This document shows, piece by piece, positions 1 through 9,344 of a stretch of DNA of 64,000 nt. The notes below the pieces were generated by a model that saw only the letters and a program-made list of their open reading frames with translations, had not been told where the DNA came from and did no database searches. The DNA is from Cydia pomonella (Eukaryota; Arthropoda; Insecta; Lepidoptera; Tortricidae). Every line of letters begins with the position of its first letter. The stretch's first letter is position 1. A program made the translations under genes and the position numbers. Location: positions 14,267,570 to 14,331,569 of the forward strand of contig NC_084720.1 in NCBI RefSeq assembly GCF_033807575.1, read 5' to 3'.

Positions 1-63
1 TGCGAAGTCTACATTTCTGCCACTATTAACATTATTTTGAACTTATTTACGCGGTTCAGTTGT

Positions 64-120
64 AGTTCGTGCCATCCACGATGACGCGCAGATTTGTCAA
101 ATCTAACCTTTACTAACATG
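64..120. repeat. Short dispersed repeat, copy 1
   Basis: About 57 bp matching 40801-40858 with few differences; the shared core reads CATCCACGATGACGCGCAG followed by TTTGTCAAATCTAACCTTTA. Both copies lie in otherwise AT-rich DNA without ORFs. The family is not identified; it could be the end of a larger transposon. Apart from this, nothing else is recognised in 1-530. Confidence 0.6.
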
Positions 121-821
121 AAAATACGAGTTAATGCACGCGTCTTCGTGAACGACACATTAATACACATAGATTATACTGATAAGCTTATGATTTAAAC
201 TATCTATATAATATGAATGATATGTATAAGAGGGACAGAATAACTTGTTATATTCTGCGTTTACTTTTTGCTCATCATCTACTCGAAAATGCCAAAATAA
301 AGCAGAAAACCGGAAACCTAATTAACGCCAGAATTATGCATCCCTGCTCGCGTAGTCAACAACAAGTTTTTGTCTTGTTCTTGTTTTCAAACTAGATGCC
401 ATCTGGTCAAAGTAGAAGTGTATAACTTGTTTGCATTATATGTATGAAAACAGAGCTCTGTAAGAAAGTTATACTTTCCAGATGTGGTCTTATTCGTACC
501 GACGTATGCAATGTGACAGATAAATTAAATAACCGGCCAAGAGCATGTCGGGCCACGCTCAGTGTAGGGTTCCGTAGTTACTCTTCCGTCAATAAGCTAA
601 ACTCGAGCTTAAAGTATAGTAAATTGTTAACCAAGGGATGAAACGGTACCTTTCACCTGAGTTAAACAAATAGGCAAATTTGCATAATCAGTACCGTAAA
701 ACTACACAACTATAGTCCGATACTACAACTATGGTCCACAAGTTCGAAAGGAAATTAAGTATCTATACCAATGTTCCGTTTGGTTTACTCCTAGTTTTAC
801 CTTCCATTTATAAACGTACTT

Positions 822-842
822 TTTATTATTATTATTATTATT
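822..842. repeat. TTA microsatellite, left border
   Basis: About six TTA units inside the TIR element. They form the left edge of the nested insertion cluster. Confidence 0.9.
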
Positions 843-1497
843 TGTCTGTCTTACCATATCTCGGGACCATGGGGTCCCGGACCTTTGGGAGGCATGCGTG
901 GAGCCGAAGCCAACAGCGCAGAGGCCCTTTAAGACAAATTAATCTAAAAGCAAGGGATACACGTGGCGGATACCATCCCCGAGCGCACAACATGATACAT
1001 CCGGAGATGGTCCCCGCCAGGTGCAAAGACTATTGCAGTGCAGCACTTTTGTGCTGCGATGGGATCTAAGGTCATAAGGCTATTGATTTGAAAGTTGGAT
1101 GGACTGGATAATGGGCTATAGGAGGAGACTAACGGACACCTGCCGTGACAATCAGTCTCGGAATTGTTTAAGACAGGTGGTGACTCGCCAACTCATTGAG
1201 TGGGCCCCACAACGGCCGCACGCACAGTGCGACAATAGGGCAACACTTTGGAGCGGCTGTGAGGTTGTCGAGAGGTGAGTCTGCGGCAGCCAGATCCCGG
1301 TAATCCGTTCAGCAGGCCGCCGGCGTTATGACATTTTACACTTCCAACCTGGAGCATAGGTCCCGCTCTTGCGACTCCACTCTGGCCGGCCGGTGAAGGC
1401 AAGCGCAGAGGCGAGGGCCAAATAAAAGGACCCTCTGGAATAGGGGTCCGCGGTGTCGCCACTCACCGTCAGCTCGCCACAAGCTGCCCCCGCGGGT
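843..1497. mobile_element. GC-rich 0.65-kb segment between TTA tracts, probable retroelement insertion
   Basis: The segment is GC-rich with many CpGs, unlike the AT-rich surroundings, and has TTA tracts on both sides (822-842 and 1498-1516). Short ORFs on both strands show no recognisable domain. Because the neighbouring R4/Dong-like element also sits exactly between TTA tracts, I infer this is another TAA/TTA-targeted insertion: a truncated relative, a UTR fragment or a SINE-like derivative. Orientation cannot be decided. It may include structured RNA, but no specific fold could be established by eye. Confidence 0.5.
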
Positions 1498-1516
1498 TTA
1501 TTATTATTATTATTAT
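1498..1516. repeat. TTA microsatellite, 3' border of the R4/Dong-like element
   Basis: Six TTA units separate the GC-rich segment from the 3' end of the minus-strand retroelement. This fits the known preference of Dong elements for TAA repeats. Confidence 0.9.
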
Positions 1517-4500
1517 CTCCTTTATTTATTTTTCGTCTTAGGCTAGGTCATTTATAATATGAATATAAAAGTAAAATATAAAAACACTTCAAAAACAATA
1601 CAAAAGATACAAACACATTATAAAAAACCTAACCTAGGGTGCCGCCAGCAGCGGGGCAGGGCCCAAGCTGCCGGTGGTCAGGGCCGCAGAGAGAGGAACC
1701 GTCGGACTATCCGCGCCGTGTCCAAGATCACCGCCTTCTGCATCTGACCCTTGATCCAACCACCTAGCGAGAGTCTCTCAAGGTGTTGGTCGAGACTCTT
1801 CGCTATGAGACCGTTCGCTGAAACGACTATTGGGACAATGATCGTCGAATCAACATCCCACATGGCGGTTATCTCGTGGGCCAAGTCTAGGTACTTGCTG
1901 GACTTGTCCTTCTCAGCTTTCACGAGATTCTCATCATGGGGGATGGTGATATCGACGAGCACGGCCCGGCGTTGCGATCGATCTATTATCACGATGTCAG
2001 GCTTATTGGCTACAATAGTCCTGTCAGTGATAATAGATCGATCCCAATAAAGCGTGGCACGACCATTTTCGAGAACTGGCGCAGGTGAGTACTTGTAGTA
2101 CGGTACTTCGCGGTCCACAAGGCAGTATAGAAGAGCAAGTTGCTGGTGAATAATTCTAGCTACGAGATTATGTCTGTGCAAGTACTCGCCGTTAGCAAGA
2201 TGAGAACAACCGGAGATGATATGCCTGAGTGACTCTCCGGGACGGCGGCATGCCCGACAAATGTCGACCGTACCGTCCCTCAGGATATATTTCCGATAGT
2301 TGTTCGTCATCATAACTTCGTCCGCAATTGCACAGGCAAAACCCTCGGTTTCTCCGAAGAGGTCCCCGAATCGTAACCAGTTCACCGACGCGAGCAGGTC
2401 CACGTCAGGTCCCGTGAGGGCCTTGTAGAACCGCCCGTGTAGCACCTTACTCTCCCATGCCGCCTTGCGATCCGCAGTACTTAGTACCACAGGTTTGCGC
2501 CAGTTCTCGTTTGCCAAGGAGAGCGGCGTGAGGTTCCTGTCTACTGCCACCACATCACGATGCATCCCATACTCGTTGTTAAGGAAATAATCCCTGAGAT
2601 TGCACACCTCGCGGTTGTGGAGATCTTTGGCGTTTAGGAAGCCTCGACCTCCACACTTCCGTGGGATGTACAATCTCATAACAGACGAGCGTGGGTGTAG
2701 CATACGGTGTGTGGTGAGCAGTAGTCGGACCCTCCGATCCAGGGCATCCAGCTCGGTCTGAGTCCACCTTAGTATGCCAAAGGAGTATGTGAGTAGGGGC
2801 ATTACCCAGGCGTTGAAGGCGCGCACTTTGTTGCCTCCTGACAAAAGACTGTTAAGAACTTTTGTGAGCCGACTGAAAAAGCGCTCCTTCACCGACTGTC
2901 TAATACCCTCGTCCTCAATACCCAACGACTGTGACATACCAAGGTATTTGTAGGTTTCTGATTCAGAGATAGATCTGAAAGACATTGTCTCAGAAAGTTG
3001 TAAATTTGTTGAATTTACAACCTTCCCCCGCTGTACATGCATAACCGCACATTTATCGACACCAAACTCCATGTTGATGGCATTACTGAAGACTTCGGTG
3101 GTTTTCAGTAGCTCCAACAAATCTTGGCTATTTGGTGCAAATAATTTGAGGTCATCCATGTAAAGAAGGTGAGAAATGACTTCACCCTCTCTCCGAAGCC
3201 GGCAACCTAGTCCCAAATCCTTCAGCAGGGTGCTGAGGGGATTCAGAGCTAGGCAGAACCACAGGGGACTCAGACTATCACCCTGGAATATTCCTCGCTC
3301 AATCCTTATAAAATCCTGCGGGCCAGGGCGGTCATCCCCGCCTCCTGGTTGACGAAGGACTGTGGTCCACTGCCTCATACACGCGCTTAGAAAGGTTCTT
3401 AAAGCTGTATCAACTTTATACAGCTCTAAGACCCTCCCCAGCCATGAGTGAGGCACCGAATCATAGGCCTTCTTGTAGTCAATCCAAGCGGCAGAGAGGG
3501 CCCCCCTGTTCCGACGGATTTGTTGGCAGATGGTCATGTCTATGAGGAGGAGCTCTTTAGTACCACGGGACCCAACCCTACATCCATTTTGAGCAGTGGC
3601 CAAAATGTTATTAGCGACAACATGCGCGTTGATTTTTGATCTCAAAATGGATGTAAGGAGCTTGTAAAGTGTAGGCAAGCACGTGATGGGTCTGTAGTTC
3701 TTCGCTTCCGTGGTACTACCGGACTTATAGAGCAGGAAGGTGACACCAGTTGTTAAGGAAGATGGGAGAGAACCAAGCTCGAGGGCTTGTTGAAATTGTG
3801 CTGCCAAGCGCGAGTGCGAGCATCGAAACCATTTTAGCCAGAAGTTGTGCAATCCATCCGGCCCAGGGCTTTTCCAGTTCTGGGCCGTGCGAATGGCACA
3901 ACTTACGTCATCGGGGCTGATGGTGACTGCCCCCATAGGTTCGATGGACTCGCACTCACGCTCGACAACACTCATCCAACTCCCCTCGGTGTGTCCGACA
4001 GGCACCGACCAGATGCTACGCCAAAAGTCAGTCATGGCAGTAGCATCCGGCGGCTGCGTATCGGACGCACGAGGGTTGGTTTCCTCCCACTTCCGGAACA
4101 CCTTCCTTTGGTCACTCTGAAAAAGACGATTCTGCTGGAATCGATCCACACGCTCTCTGTAGCGGCGAATACGGTTAGCCCATGCATAGACTTTCTGCTT
4201 CAGAAAGTCGATGCGCTCCGTGACATTGGCCATGTAGTCACGGGGCCTGATATCCGTCCCCGCGAACGCCTGGTTCACAAAGCGCATTACTCGGGGGCGA
4301 TTGTTGCCCCCCCTGAAGCAGGTCAGCTTTGCAATGAGAGTCCTAAACGAGCTGATACGTCGCTCGATCCGTGCTTGCCATGCAGGGACACCTCCGGCGG
4401 TCCTAGGTGCACGTTCAGCGTCCGGGAACTTGACTCGAGCAACACGGCACGCCGCGATGGCACCGCAGTACATGATCGAGTGCGTATCATCTAAATCTTT

Positions 4501-5538
4501 ACTAGTCCGTAAATGTGGCTCTAGTAAAGCGTTTAGGGCTCCCATTAGCGCTAGATTGCGTCTATTCATAGGCAGACGTGGTAATCGTGGCCTAGAGTTG
4601 GTTGTGGTGCGATACTGCGTAATCGCCTCTTCCAAAGTCCTCCTCAATTGCTCATTGGCAGATGTACTCACGCTCTGACTCGCAAAGTCCCCCTCATCGG
4701 TACTGAAATCAACCCGCGGCGCCCCCGATGCCAGGTCGGGTGCAGGCACCGGATCCGGCGACGTGGCGGGCAGATCCCGCACAGAGGTGAAGTCCGCGCG
4801 AGCAGAGAGAGCCTCCTGGCGAAGCCGATCAAGTGTCGCGTCATCCAACCGCTTTAGCCGCTGAATGACACGCACCTGATCCGATAATCGCTGTTCCGAC
4901 ACGGTGATGGTGGGTTCAAGAGCCTGAAACAGAGGCAGTAGTCTTGAGCGATACGCGGACAGCATGGTTTCCCCCTCTGTAGCCCCATAATAGGCGCGCA
5001 TGACGTTCTCATTCATTGTTTGAGTCCATCGCATGCGTGTCACTATACCACCGGCAGCGGGAGCCGTGGGCGGGGCAGGATGTCCCGCAGGCCCCAAGCG
5101 TGCCGGCAGCGGTGGCCGCCCTCGTCGCGCAGGTGGTCGTGGCGGCGGCGGCGGCGGCCCGCACTCGTCGCTGCTCGACTCGCTGGTGTTCGCGTCAGGC
5201 GCAGTAGCATATTCGTCGCCTGACGACGAAGGCGAGGAGCTGGACGAGGCGGGCGGAGGTGGTGGTCGTGCGCTTCGTACCGCTTTTGCCCGTGATCTCG
5301 TGATCATTCTCACTAAATATAATTATAAGTCGCCATTTGACAGTTTCATTCGTATGTGTATATAATTCTTGCACAATTCGTCTTGATTTATATATTTGAT
5401 GGTACACATTTTAGCAGCAGTAAAAATACACAAAAACTGTTAAAAATAGGCTAAATCGGCGGTAAATATAATACAAAATTAATTTAAATAGTGAGAAATT
5501 TCGCTAGACACGTCTGTCATTGTCAGCGGTCATTTTTC
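1517..5538 (-). mobile_element. R4/Dong-clade non-LTR retrotransposon, apparently full length
   Basis: About 4.0 kb between two TTA tracts (1498-1516 and 5539-5563). On the minus strand it has a 5' UTR of about 230 bp (5308-5538), one long uninterrupted ORF (5307 to 1678), and a 3' UTR of about 160 bp ending in AAATAAATAAAGGAG next to the TAA repeats, without a long poly(A) tail. A single ORF with a central reverse transcriptase and a C-terminal restriction-like endonuclease, no AP endonuclease, and a TAA-repeat target are hallmarks of the R4/Dong clade. No stop codon or frameshift interrupts the ORF, so insertion appears recent. Activity cannot be judged from sequence alone. Confidence 0.88.
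1678..5307 (-). CDS. R4/Dong-like retrotransposon polyprotein: reverse transcriptase plus restriction-like endonuclease
   Basis: A 1,209-codon ORF read from the first ATG at 5307 (an in-frame GTG two codons upstream is unlikely to be the start). It nicks target DNA and reverse-transcribes its own RNA by target-primed reverse transcription. Using numbering from the GTG, residues 15-90 are low-complexity and proline-rich. A WTQTMNENVMRAYYG motif at about 96-110 resembles the N-terminal motif I associate with R4/Dong ORFs. The RT spans roughly 520-790: NYRPITCLPTLYK at 539, IDYKKAYDSVP at 611, GIFQGDSLSP at 674 and catalytic YMDD at 718-721. A Cys-His cluster follows (C1019, C1022, H1031, C1036), then the nuclease core with PD at 1105-1106 and VLVDITIP with D1121, a PD-(D/E)XK-like arrangement. 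All expected catalytic residues are visible. Other reading frames here are shadows. Family is firm; the exact lineage within R4/Dong is inferred. Confidence 0.93.
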   Translation of the reverse strand: MITRSRAKAVRSARPPPPPASSSSSPSSSGDEYATAPDANTSESSSDECGPPPPPPRPPARRGRPPLPARLGPAGHPAPPTAPAAGGIVTRMRWTQTMNENVMRAYYGATEGETMLSAYRSRLLPLFQALEPTITVSEQRLSDQVRVIQRLKRLDDATLDRLRQEALSARADFTSVRDLPATSPDPVPAPDLASGAPRVDFSTDEGDFASQSVSTSANEQLRRTLEEAITQYRTTTNSRPRLPRLPMNRRNLALMGALNALLEPHLRTSKDLDDTHSIMYCGAIAACRVARVKFPDAERAPRTAGGVPAWQARIERRISSFRTLIAKLTCFRGGNNRPRVMRFVNQAFAGTDIRPRDYMANVTERIDFLKQKVYAWANRIRRYRERVDRFQQNRLFQSDQRKVFRKWEETNPRASDTQPPDATAMTDFWRSIWSVPVGHTEGSWMSVVERECESIEPMGAVTISPDDVSCAIRTAQNWKSPGPDGLHNFWLKWFRCSHSRLAAQFQQALELGSLPSSLTTGVTFLLYKSGSTTEAKNYRPITCLPTLYKLLTSILRSKINAHVVANNILATAQNGCRVGSRGTKELLLIDMTICQQIRRNRGALSAAWIDYKKAYDSVPHSWLGRVLELYKVDTALRTFLSACMRQWTTVLRQPGGGDDRPGPQDFIRIERGIFQGDSLSPLWFCLALNPLSTLLKDLGLGCRLRREGEVISHLLYMDDLKLFAPNSQDLLELLKTTEVFSNAINMEFGVDKCAVMHVQRGKVVNSTNLQLSETMSFRSISESETYKYLGMSQSLGIEDEGIRQSVKERFFSRLTKVLNSLLSGGNKVRAFNAWVMPLLTYSFGILRWTQTELDALDRRVRLLLTTHRMLHPRSSVMRLYIPRKCGGRGFLNAKDLHNREVCNLRDYFLNNEYGMHRDVVAVDRNLTPLSLANENWRKPVVLSTADRKAAWESKVLHGRFYKALTGPDVDLLASVNWLRFGDLFGETEGFACAIADEVMMTNNYRKYILRDGTVDICRACRRPGESLRHIISGCSHLANGEYLHRHNLVARIIHQQLALLYCLVDREVPYYKYSPAPVLENGRATLYWDRSIITDRTIVANKPDIVIIDRSQRRAVLVDITIPHDENLVKAEKDKSSKYLDLAHEITAMWDVDSTIIVPIVVSANGLIAKSLDQHLERLSLGGWIKGQMQKAVILDTARIVRRFLSLRP

Positions 5539-5563
5539 TTATTATTATTATTATTATTATTAT
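5539..5563. repeat. TTA microsatellite, 5' border of the R4/Dong-like element
   Basis: About eight TTA units that run into a T-tract. They form the junction between the R4/Dong-like 5' end and the poly(A) end of the next insertion. Confidence 0.9.
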
Positions 5564-5691
5564 TTTTTTTTTTAAGGGGTAAATTTTATTGACAATAACA
5601 ATATACATAATGGATATATACAGATGATTACTATAACTAGCTTATATCTAAAATAGGCCCTTGAGGCATTGTACCAAGGATGCTGGCGGCA
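5564..5691 (-). mobile_element. 5'-truncated poly(A) retroelement 3' end in the TTA tract
   Basis: On the minus strand this begins directly after TAA repeats with TGCCGCCAGCATCCTTGGTA and ends in CAATAAAATTTACCCCTT plus a 12-A tail that runs into TAA repeats. An AATAAA signal followed by poly(A) marks the 3' end of a reverse-transcribed RNA. No coding sequence remains, so the parent family is unknown. It is the third insertion into the same microsatellite. Confidence 0.6.
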
Positions 5692-5704
5692 TTATTATTA
5701 TTAT
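5692..5704. repeat. TTA microsatellite, right border of the insertion cluster
   Basis: Four TTA units, after which the sequence of the host TIR element resumes (TTTGTTGTATTTGCC onward). Confidence 0.85.
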
Positions 5705-6711
5705 TTATTTGTTGTATTTGCCTTAGAACTACAAAAATATAGTAGAATACACACCTGAACGAGAAAAATTGAGTTTATTTGTGGACCATAGTTGGGTGCT
5801 TTGGACTATAGTTGGGTGGTTTTACGGTACCTAATTAAAATAAGTCTTTTTACTATGAAGGGAAAACTTTTTGCGATAACTCAAAAACAGCTAAACTGAT
5901 CATGTCCGCTATAGTTTTCATTTAATGTCTTTCTTAAGCTCTACTTCCACGATTTTTGTTATATTTTTTGGACCTATGGTTCAAAAGTTAGAGGGGGGGG
6001 ACACATTTTTTTTTTCTTTCGGAGCGATTATCTCCGAATATATTCACTTTATCAAAAAATGTTTCTTGAAAACCCCTATTATTTTTGAAAGACCTTTCCA
6101 ACGATACCCCACACTCTAGGGTTGAAGTGTAAAAAAAAATTCACCCCCACTTTACGTGTAGGGGAGGTACCCTAAAAAAAAAAAAATTTTTAGATTTTAT
6201 CGTACGACTTTCTCGGCTTTATTGATTTATATATCTATGCCAAATTTCAGCTTTCTAGCACTAACGACCACGGAGCAAAGCCTCGGACAGACAGACAGAC
6301 AGACAGACGGACATGGCGAAACTATAAGGGTTCCGTTTTATGCCATTTGGCTACGGAACCCTAAAAAGGAGAAGTTTTGCACTGAAAGAAAAAACTTACT
6401 GTGCTTAGCCACTATCGGTATTCTTTAAAGTAAGTTGTCGGGATAAAAATGTCGGGAAAGCGCGAGGTCGGTGGTAAGAGGGTCCACAACATCAGGAAGA
6501 TACACGAGATTTAGACCCTTAAGAAACATGTTTAAAGAAAGAAAATAAACTAGTGGCTCTATGAGCTGTAGACCTCGCGATAAATTAACTGGAAGAGATG
6601 CCATACAGGGATAAGGTCGCCTTTGTTGTATTTAGTTTACTCTGCAACTGTGTTTCTCGTGTGTTTATTTCTATGCACAATAAAGTATACATACATACTT
6701 ATACATAAGCT

Positions 6712-6985
6712 TAAAAACCGGCCAAGTGCAAGTCGGACTCGCGCAGGAAGGGTTCCGTACCATTACACAAAAAAAAAACACGCTTGTTGTATGGGAGCTC
6801 AACTTAAATATCTTCCGATTTTAGTATTTGTTGTTATAGCGGCAACAGAAATACATCATCTGTGAAAATTTTAACTGTCTATCACGATTCATGAGATACA
6901 GCCTGGTGACAGACAGACAAACAGACGGACAGTGGAGTCTTGTAATAGGGCCCCGTTTTTACCCTTTGGGCACGGAACCCTAAAG
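6712..6985 (+). repeat. Interspersed repeat, short form
   Basis: Starts AAAACCGGCCAAGTGCAAGT, carries GGGTTCCGTACC, a GTTGTTATAGCGGCAACAG block and CAGCCTGGTGACAGACAGAC, and ends GGGCACGGAACCCTAAA. It is the same sub-family as 46950-47172 and the reverse-oriented copy at 63309-63541. About 270 bp, non-coding. The gap before it (6368-6711) holds nothing recognised. Confidence 0.75.
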
Positions 6986-7074
6986 ATATATAATATTCAC
7001 TTCATTGAGTCATCATCACAGAGAACTTGAGTGAACTTGAGGGGCGTTTTAGATTTATGAGAAGGGAAGAGGCC

Positions 7075-7230
7075 CCTTAATTGCCACGATTCAAATGGGA
7101 TTGGGCCGGTCACGTCTACCGCATGCATCCGGATAGGTGGGCTAGCCTAGCCACCAAGTGGATGCCTGCAGAGGGGCGTGAGCGGGGCAGGCCCAGACGG
7201 AGATGGCGGGATGACCTGGACACCTTCCTT
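7075..7230 (+). pseudogene. LINE ORF2 C-terminal fragment
   Basis: The translation from 7081 begins MPRFKWDWAGHVYRM and continues with GRERGRPRRRWRDDL. This matches the conserved W-GH-RM ... GRP--RW-DDL signature at the extreme C-terminus of insect endonuclease-reverse transcriptase LINEs. Nothing upstream encodes RT, so this is a 5'-truncated relic. RTE- or jockey-like is likely but not resolved. The stretch 7310-8120 after it has no recognised feature apart from a small hairpin (TCCTTTACA/TGTAAAGGA type) near 7838-7862. Confidence 0.75.
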
Positions 7231-8121
7231 ATAATAACTGGCCCGAGGAATCACGAAATCGGGATTGGTCTTCTTACTATGATAAAAATTTTACGCACCC
7301 CCAGTTGATGCTCAGACCTCGCGCCGTTCATTCACTAACTTTCTTCTATCGATTGGTCACAGCGTAGCAACAAAGGTCACGCAGCATGAATATTCCACCT
7401 AACTACATTACATTAACAGATTAAAATCCCTAATCACGAAAAACCCTTGAAACAATGAATTTAGAAATTCCATTTGAATATTCATCAGGTAGAGTACCTA
7501 ATATTGAGTGCCAGGGGCAGATATAATGCCATAATAAAAGTAAAGGGCAAGGCTATATGCTTGACTTAGATCAGGAGGTTCACTCGAACGATCGGGCACG
7601 CTCGGCTTTTAGAAAGAAAATAACAATTGTTGTTTTATTTTTCTGTTCACTAATCGCAAAGCGTGGCTTTGGATTAAGATGGTGAAGCGAGGCGTATGAC
7701 GCGTAAATTGAGCCCTAGCGATCCGAAATATAACATGTATGCTTAATTTTGGTAATCATAGGTTGTTTTCTTATACACTGATTCTTAGTTTGTGGCACTA
7801 CATGTAGCTATGTTATGGATTTTATGACCACTGCAAGTTATCCTTTACATTTAATTGTAAAGGAAAACTTTACGTTTCATCAGACATAATAACGCAATAT
7901 TTTGCCAAATTAGTAAATTTCTTGTTTTCCATATTTTAAGACGACTTCGTGATTGTGATCGCCAAGAGCACGTATCGTTTGTAAGGGGTGTTTTGTGCGT
8001 TGTGTACGATTGTTAGACTGTCGTTTCAAAATTTTGCATTGTTTTAATACAATGGGTTCCATATATGTAGACATTTAATCCTCAAAACAAACCGGATCGA
8101 CTAATACCATTTAAAAAAAAA

Positions 8122-8298
8122 CAATGACACCGAAGACTGTCATTACCCACGAAGCCGATGATCTAGCTAGGAAAACCTCTGATCGCCGGCCTTATTGCGC
8201 CCGACCGCAGCAAATGGCCGAGGGGAGGGGCGGGGTGGGAGACAGAACAGCCCCGTTAAACGCATTACCGCGGGTAAAGACAGTCTTCGGTGTCATTG
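8122..8298. mobile_element. MITE with perfect 20-bp terminal inverted repeats
   Basis: Left end CAATGACACCGAAGACTGTC and right end GACAGTCTTCGGTGTCATTG are exact inverse complements; the match continues with mismatches inward (TTACCC/GGGTAA). The interior is GC-rich (GGGGAGGGGCGGGG) and non-coding. No clear target duplication was found. Superfamily unknown. Confidence 0.75.
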
Positions 8299-8471
8299 CC
8301 AAAGGGAAACAAGCAAAAATCCAGCCTCAAACCAAACCCATCTTACAGAAATAAGGGTTTTAGTTCGAATAAAGAAAAAAAGGCATAAAATTCATATTCT
8401 AATCGTATCGTTAGGTATATTTTTTTGCTGCAACTAAATGACGTCACATTTACATATGCCAATGTTGGCTA

Positions 8472-8646
8472 TCGGCCGCAGTCTTACTTTAAGATACGTC
8501 AAACATTTGCAAAAGATACTATATGGATTAGATATGTCAATGTTAAAAGTAAACAACAAAAACAACGTCACCTTTGAAACTGACATATCCATATCATACC
8601 TATCTTTAGGAAATGTTTGACGTATCTCAAAGTTCGAATCGGGCCG
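8472..8646. mobile_element. Imperfect palindromic MITE
   Basis: Left arm from CGGCCGCAGTCTTACTTTAA through AGATACGTCAAACATTT and right arm AAATGTTTGACGTATCT through GTTCGAATCGGGCC form a degenerate inverted repeat of about 60 bp per arm. The right outer end resembles that of the element at 39957-40110. Non-coding. Confidence 0.65.
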
Positions 8647-8982
8647 TATCTTGGTTTTAGGCTAGCGAACATTGAGGTTAGATATCTGTATGAATTATAC
8701 CTGTACAATACACGATGGATAAATATATCGGTAGCATAGATACCTACGTTATTACGCCAGGAGACAACCAGAACTCAATAATTCCATAAAAATAATTTAA
8801 CAAAAATCAACCTTGTTTTGTTAATACAATTCACTGTGGCTCTCAATTTGAGGTAGTTATTACTGAGTTTTAGTTGCCACCTGAAGATTACAGACAATTA
8901 TCGTCATCGCCATGGCTACTAAGCCCCTTTAGGCATCTTACATGTATTATTTCCAATTAGCTAAATTGAACCCGACCCGGAC

Positions 8983-9342
8983 CCGGGTACGTCCTTAAAC
9001 TACGTCCAAAAGAGAGGTATGGGCATTGTGAATGTCATCTCGCTTTGTGTGGTAGGGCACAGCGCAGCGGATGTCATTCCAGATCTAGAGCAGAGCCCAA
9101 CTGGGGAAGTACCTCCACCTTACAGAAAACCGCAGCCAAATAACACTAGACCCTATTCGTAGTGTTGTGTTCCTTCTGGTGAGTAAGGTTGCCAGAGCTC
9201 AACGAGGGGAGGGAGGGTTAGGGTCGGCAACGCACATGTAACTCCTCTGGAGTTGCAGGCGTACATAGGCTACAGAGACTGCTTACCATCAGGCGGGCCG
9301 TATGCTTGTTTGCTACCGACGTAGTATAAAAAAAAAAGAATT
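8983..9342 (+). mobile_element. LINE-tail / SINE-like repeat, copy 1
   Basis: Starts GGGTACGTCCTTAAACTACG, contains GGTGAGTAAGGTTGCCAGAG and ends CATCAGGCGGGCCGTATGCT followed by TTGTTTGCTACCGACGTAGT and an A-rich tail. Near-identical copies lie at 29172-29530 (plus) and 57075-57420 (minus). The A-rich 3' end and common end point indicate retrotransposition. I recall the 3' part as resembling CR1-type LINE tails in Lepidoptera; that assignment is unverified. Open frames within it are not genes. Confidence 0.75.
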
Positions 9343-9344
9343 AT

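Larger units (their letters stand above)
694..5827. mobile_element. TIR element inserted at TA; host of the nested TTA-tract insertions
   Basis: Left end CCGTAAAACTACACAACTAT and right end ATAGTTGGGTGGTTTTACGG are inverted repeats. Each arm carries two copies of a CAACTATRGTCC motif. The arms are flanked by TA at 692-693 and 5828-5829 (or GTAC at 691-694 and 5827-5830, which the palindrome leaves ambiguous). Deleting 694-5829 rejoins the outer repeat as CATAATCAGTACCTAATTAA, a clean empty site. Without its insertions the element would be roughly 0.3 kb with an internal TTA microsatellite, so it is a MITE-like non-autonomous element. A TA duplication suggests Tc1/mariner-type mobilisation; this is inferred. 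Confidence 0.8.
531..6367 (+). mobile_element. Long interspersed repeat (GGCCAAG...GGAACCCT family), split by nested insertions
   Basis: The left part (531-693) starts with AACCGGCCAAGAGCATGTCG and contains AGGGTTCCGTAG. The right part (5828-6367) resumes with CTAATTAAAATAAGTC, carries a G-run, T-rich tracts and an ACAGACAGACAGACGG tract, and ends in TTTGGCTACGGAACCCTAAAA. Start and end resemble the uninterrupted copies at 6712, 20158, 26788, 46950 and 55816. The 5.1 kb in the middle is a later insertion. The family has GGGTTCCGTA near the left end and TACGGAACCCT at the right, which are inverted relative to each other. No coding capacity is seen. I associate it with lepidopteran genomes but cannot assign a class. 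Confidence 0.75.

Noticed and set aside
1751..5365. Numerous plus- and minus-strand ORFs overlapping the R4/Dong-like gene
   Set aside because: They are shadows of the 1,209-codon ORF in other frames, favoured by its GC-rich codons.
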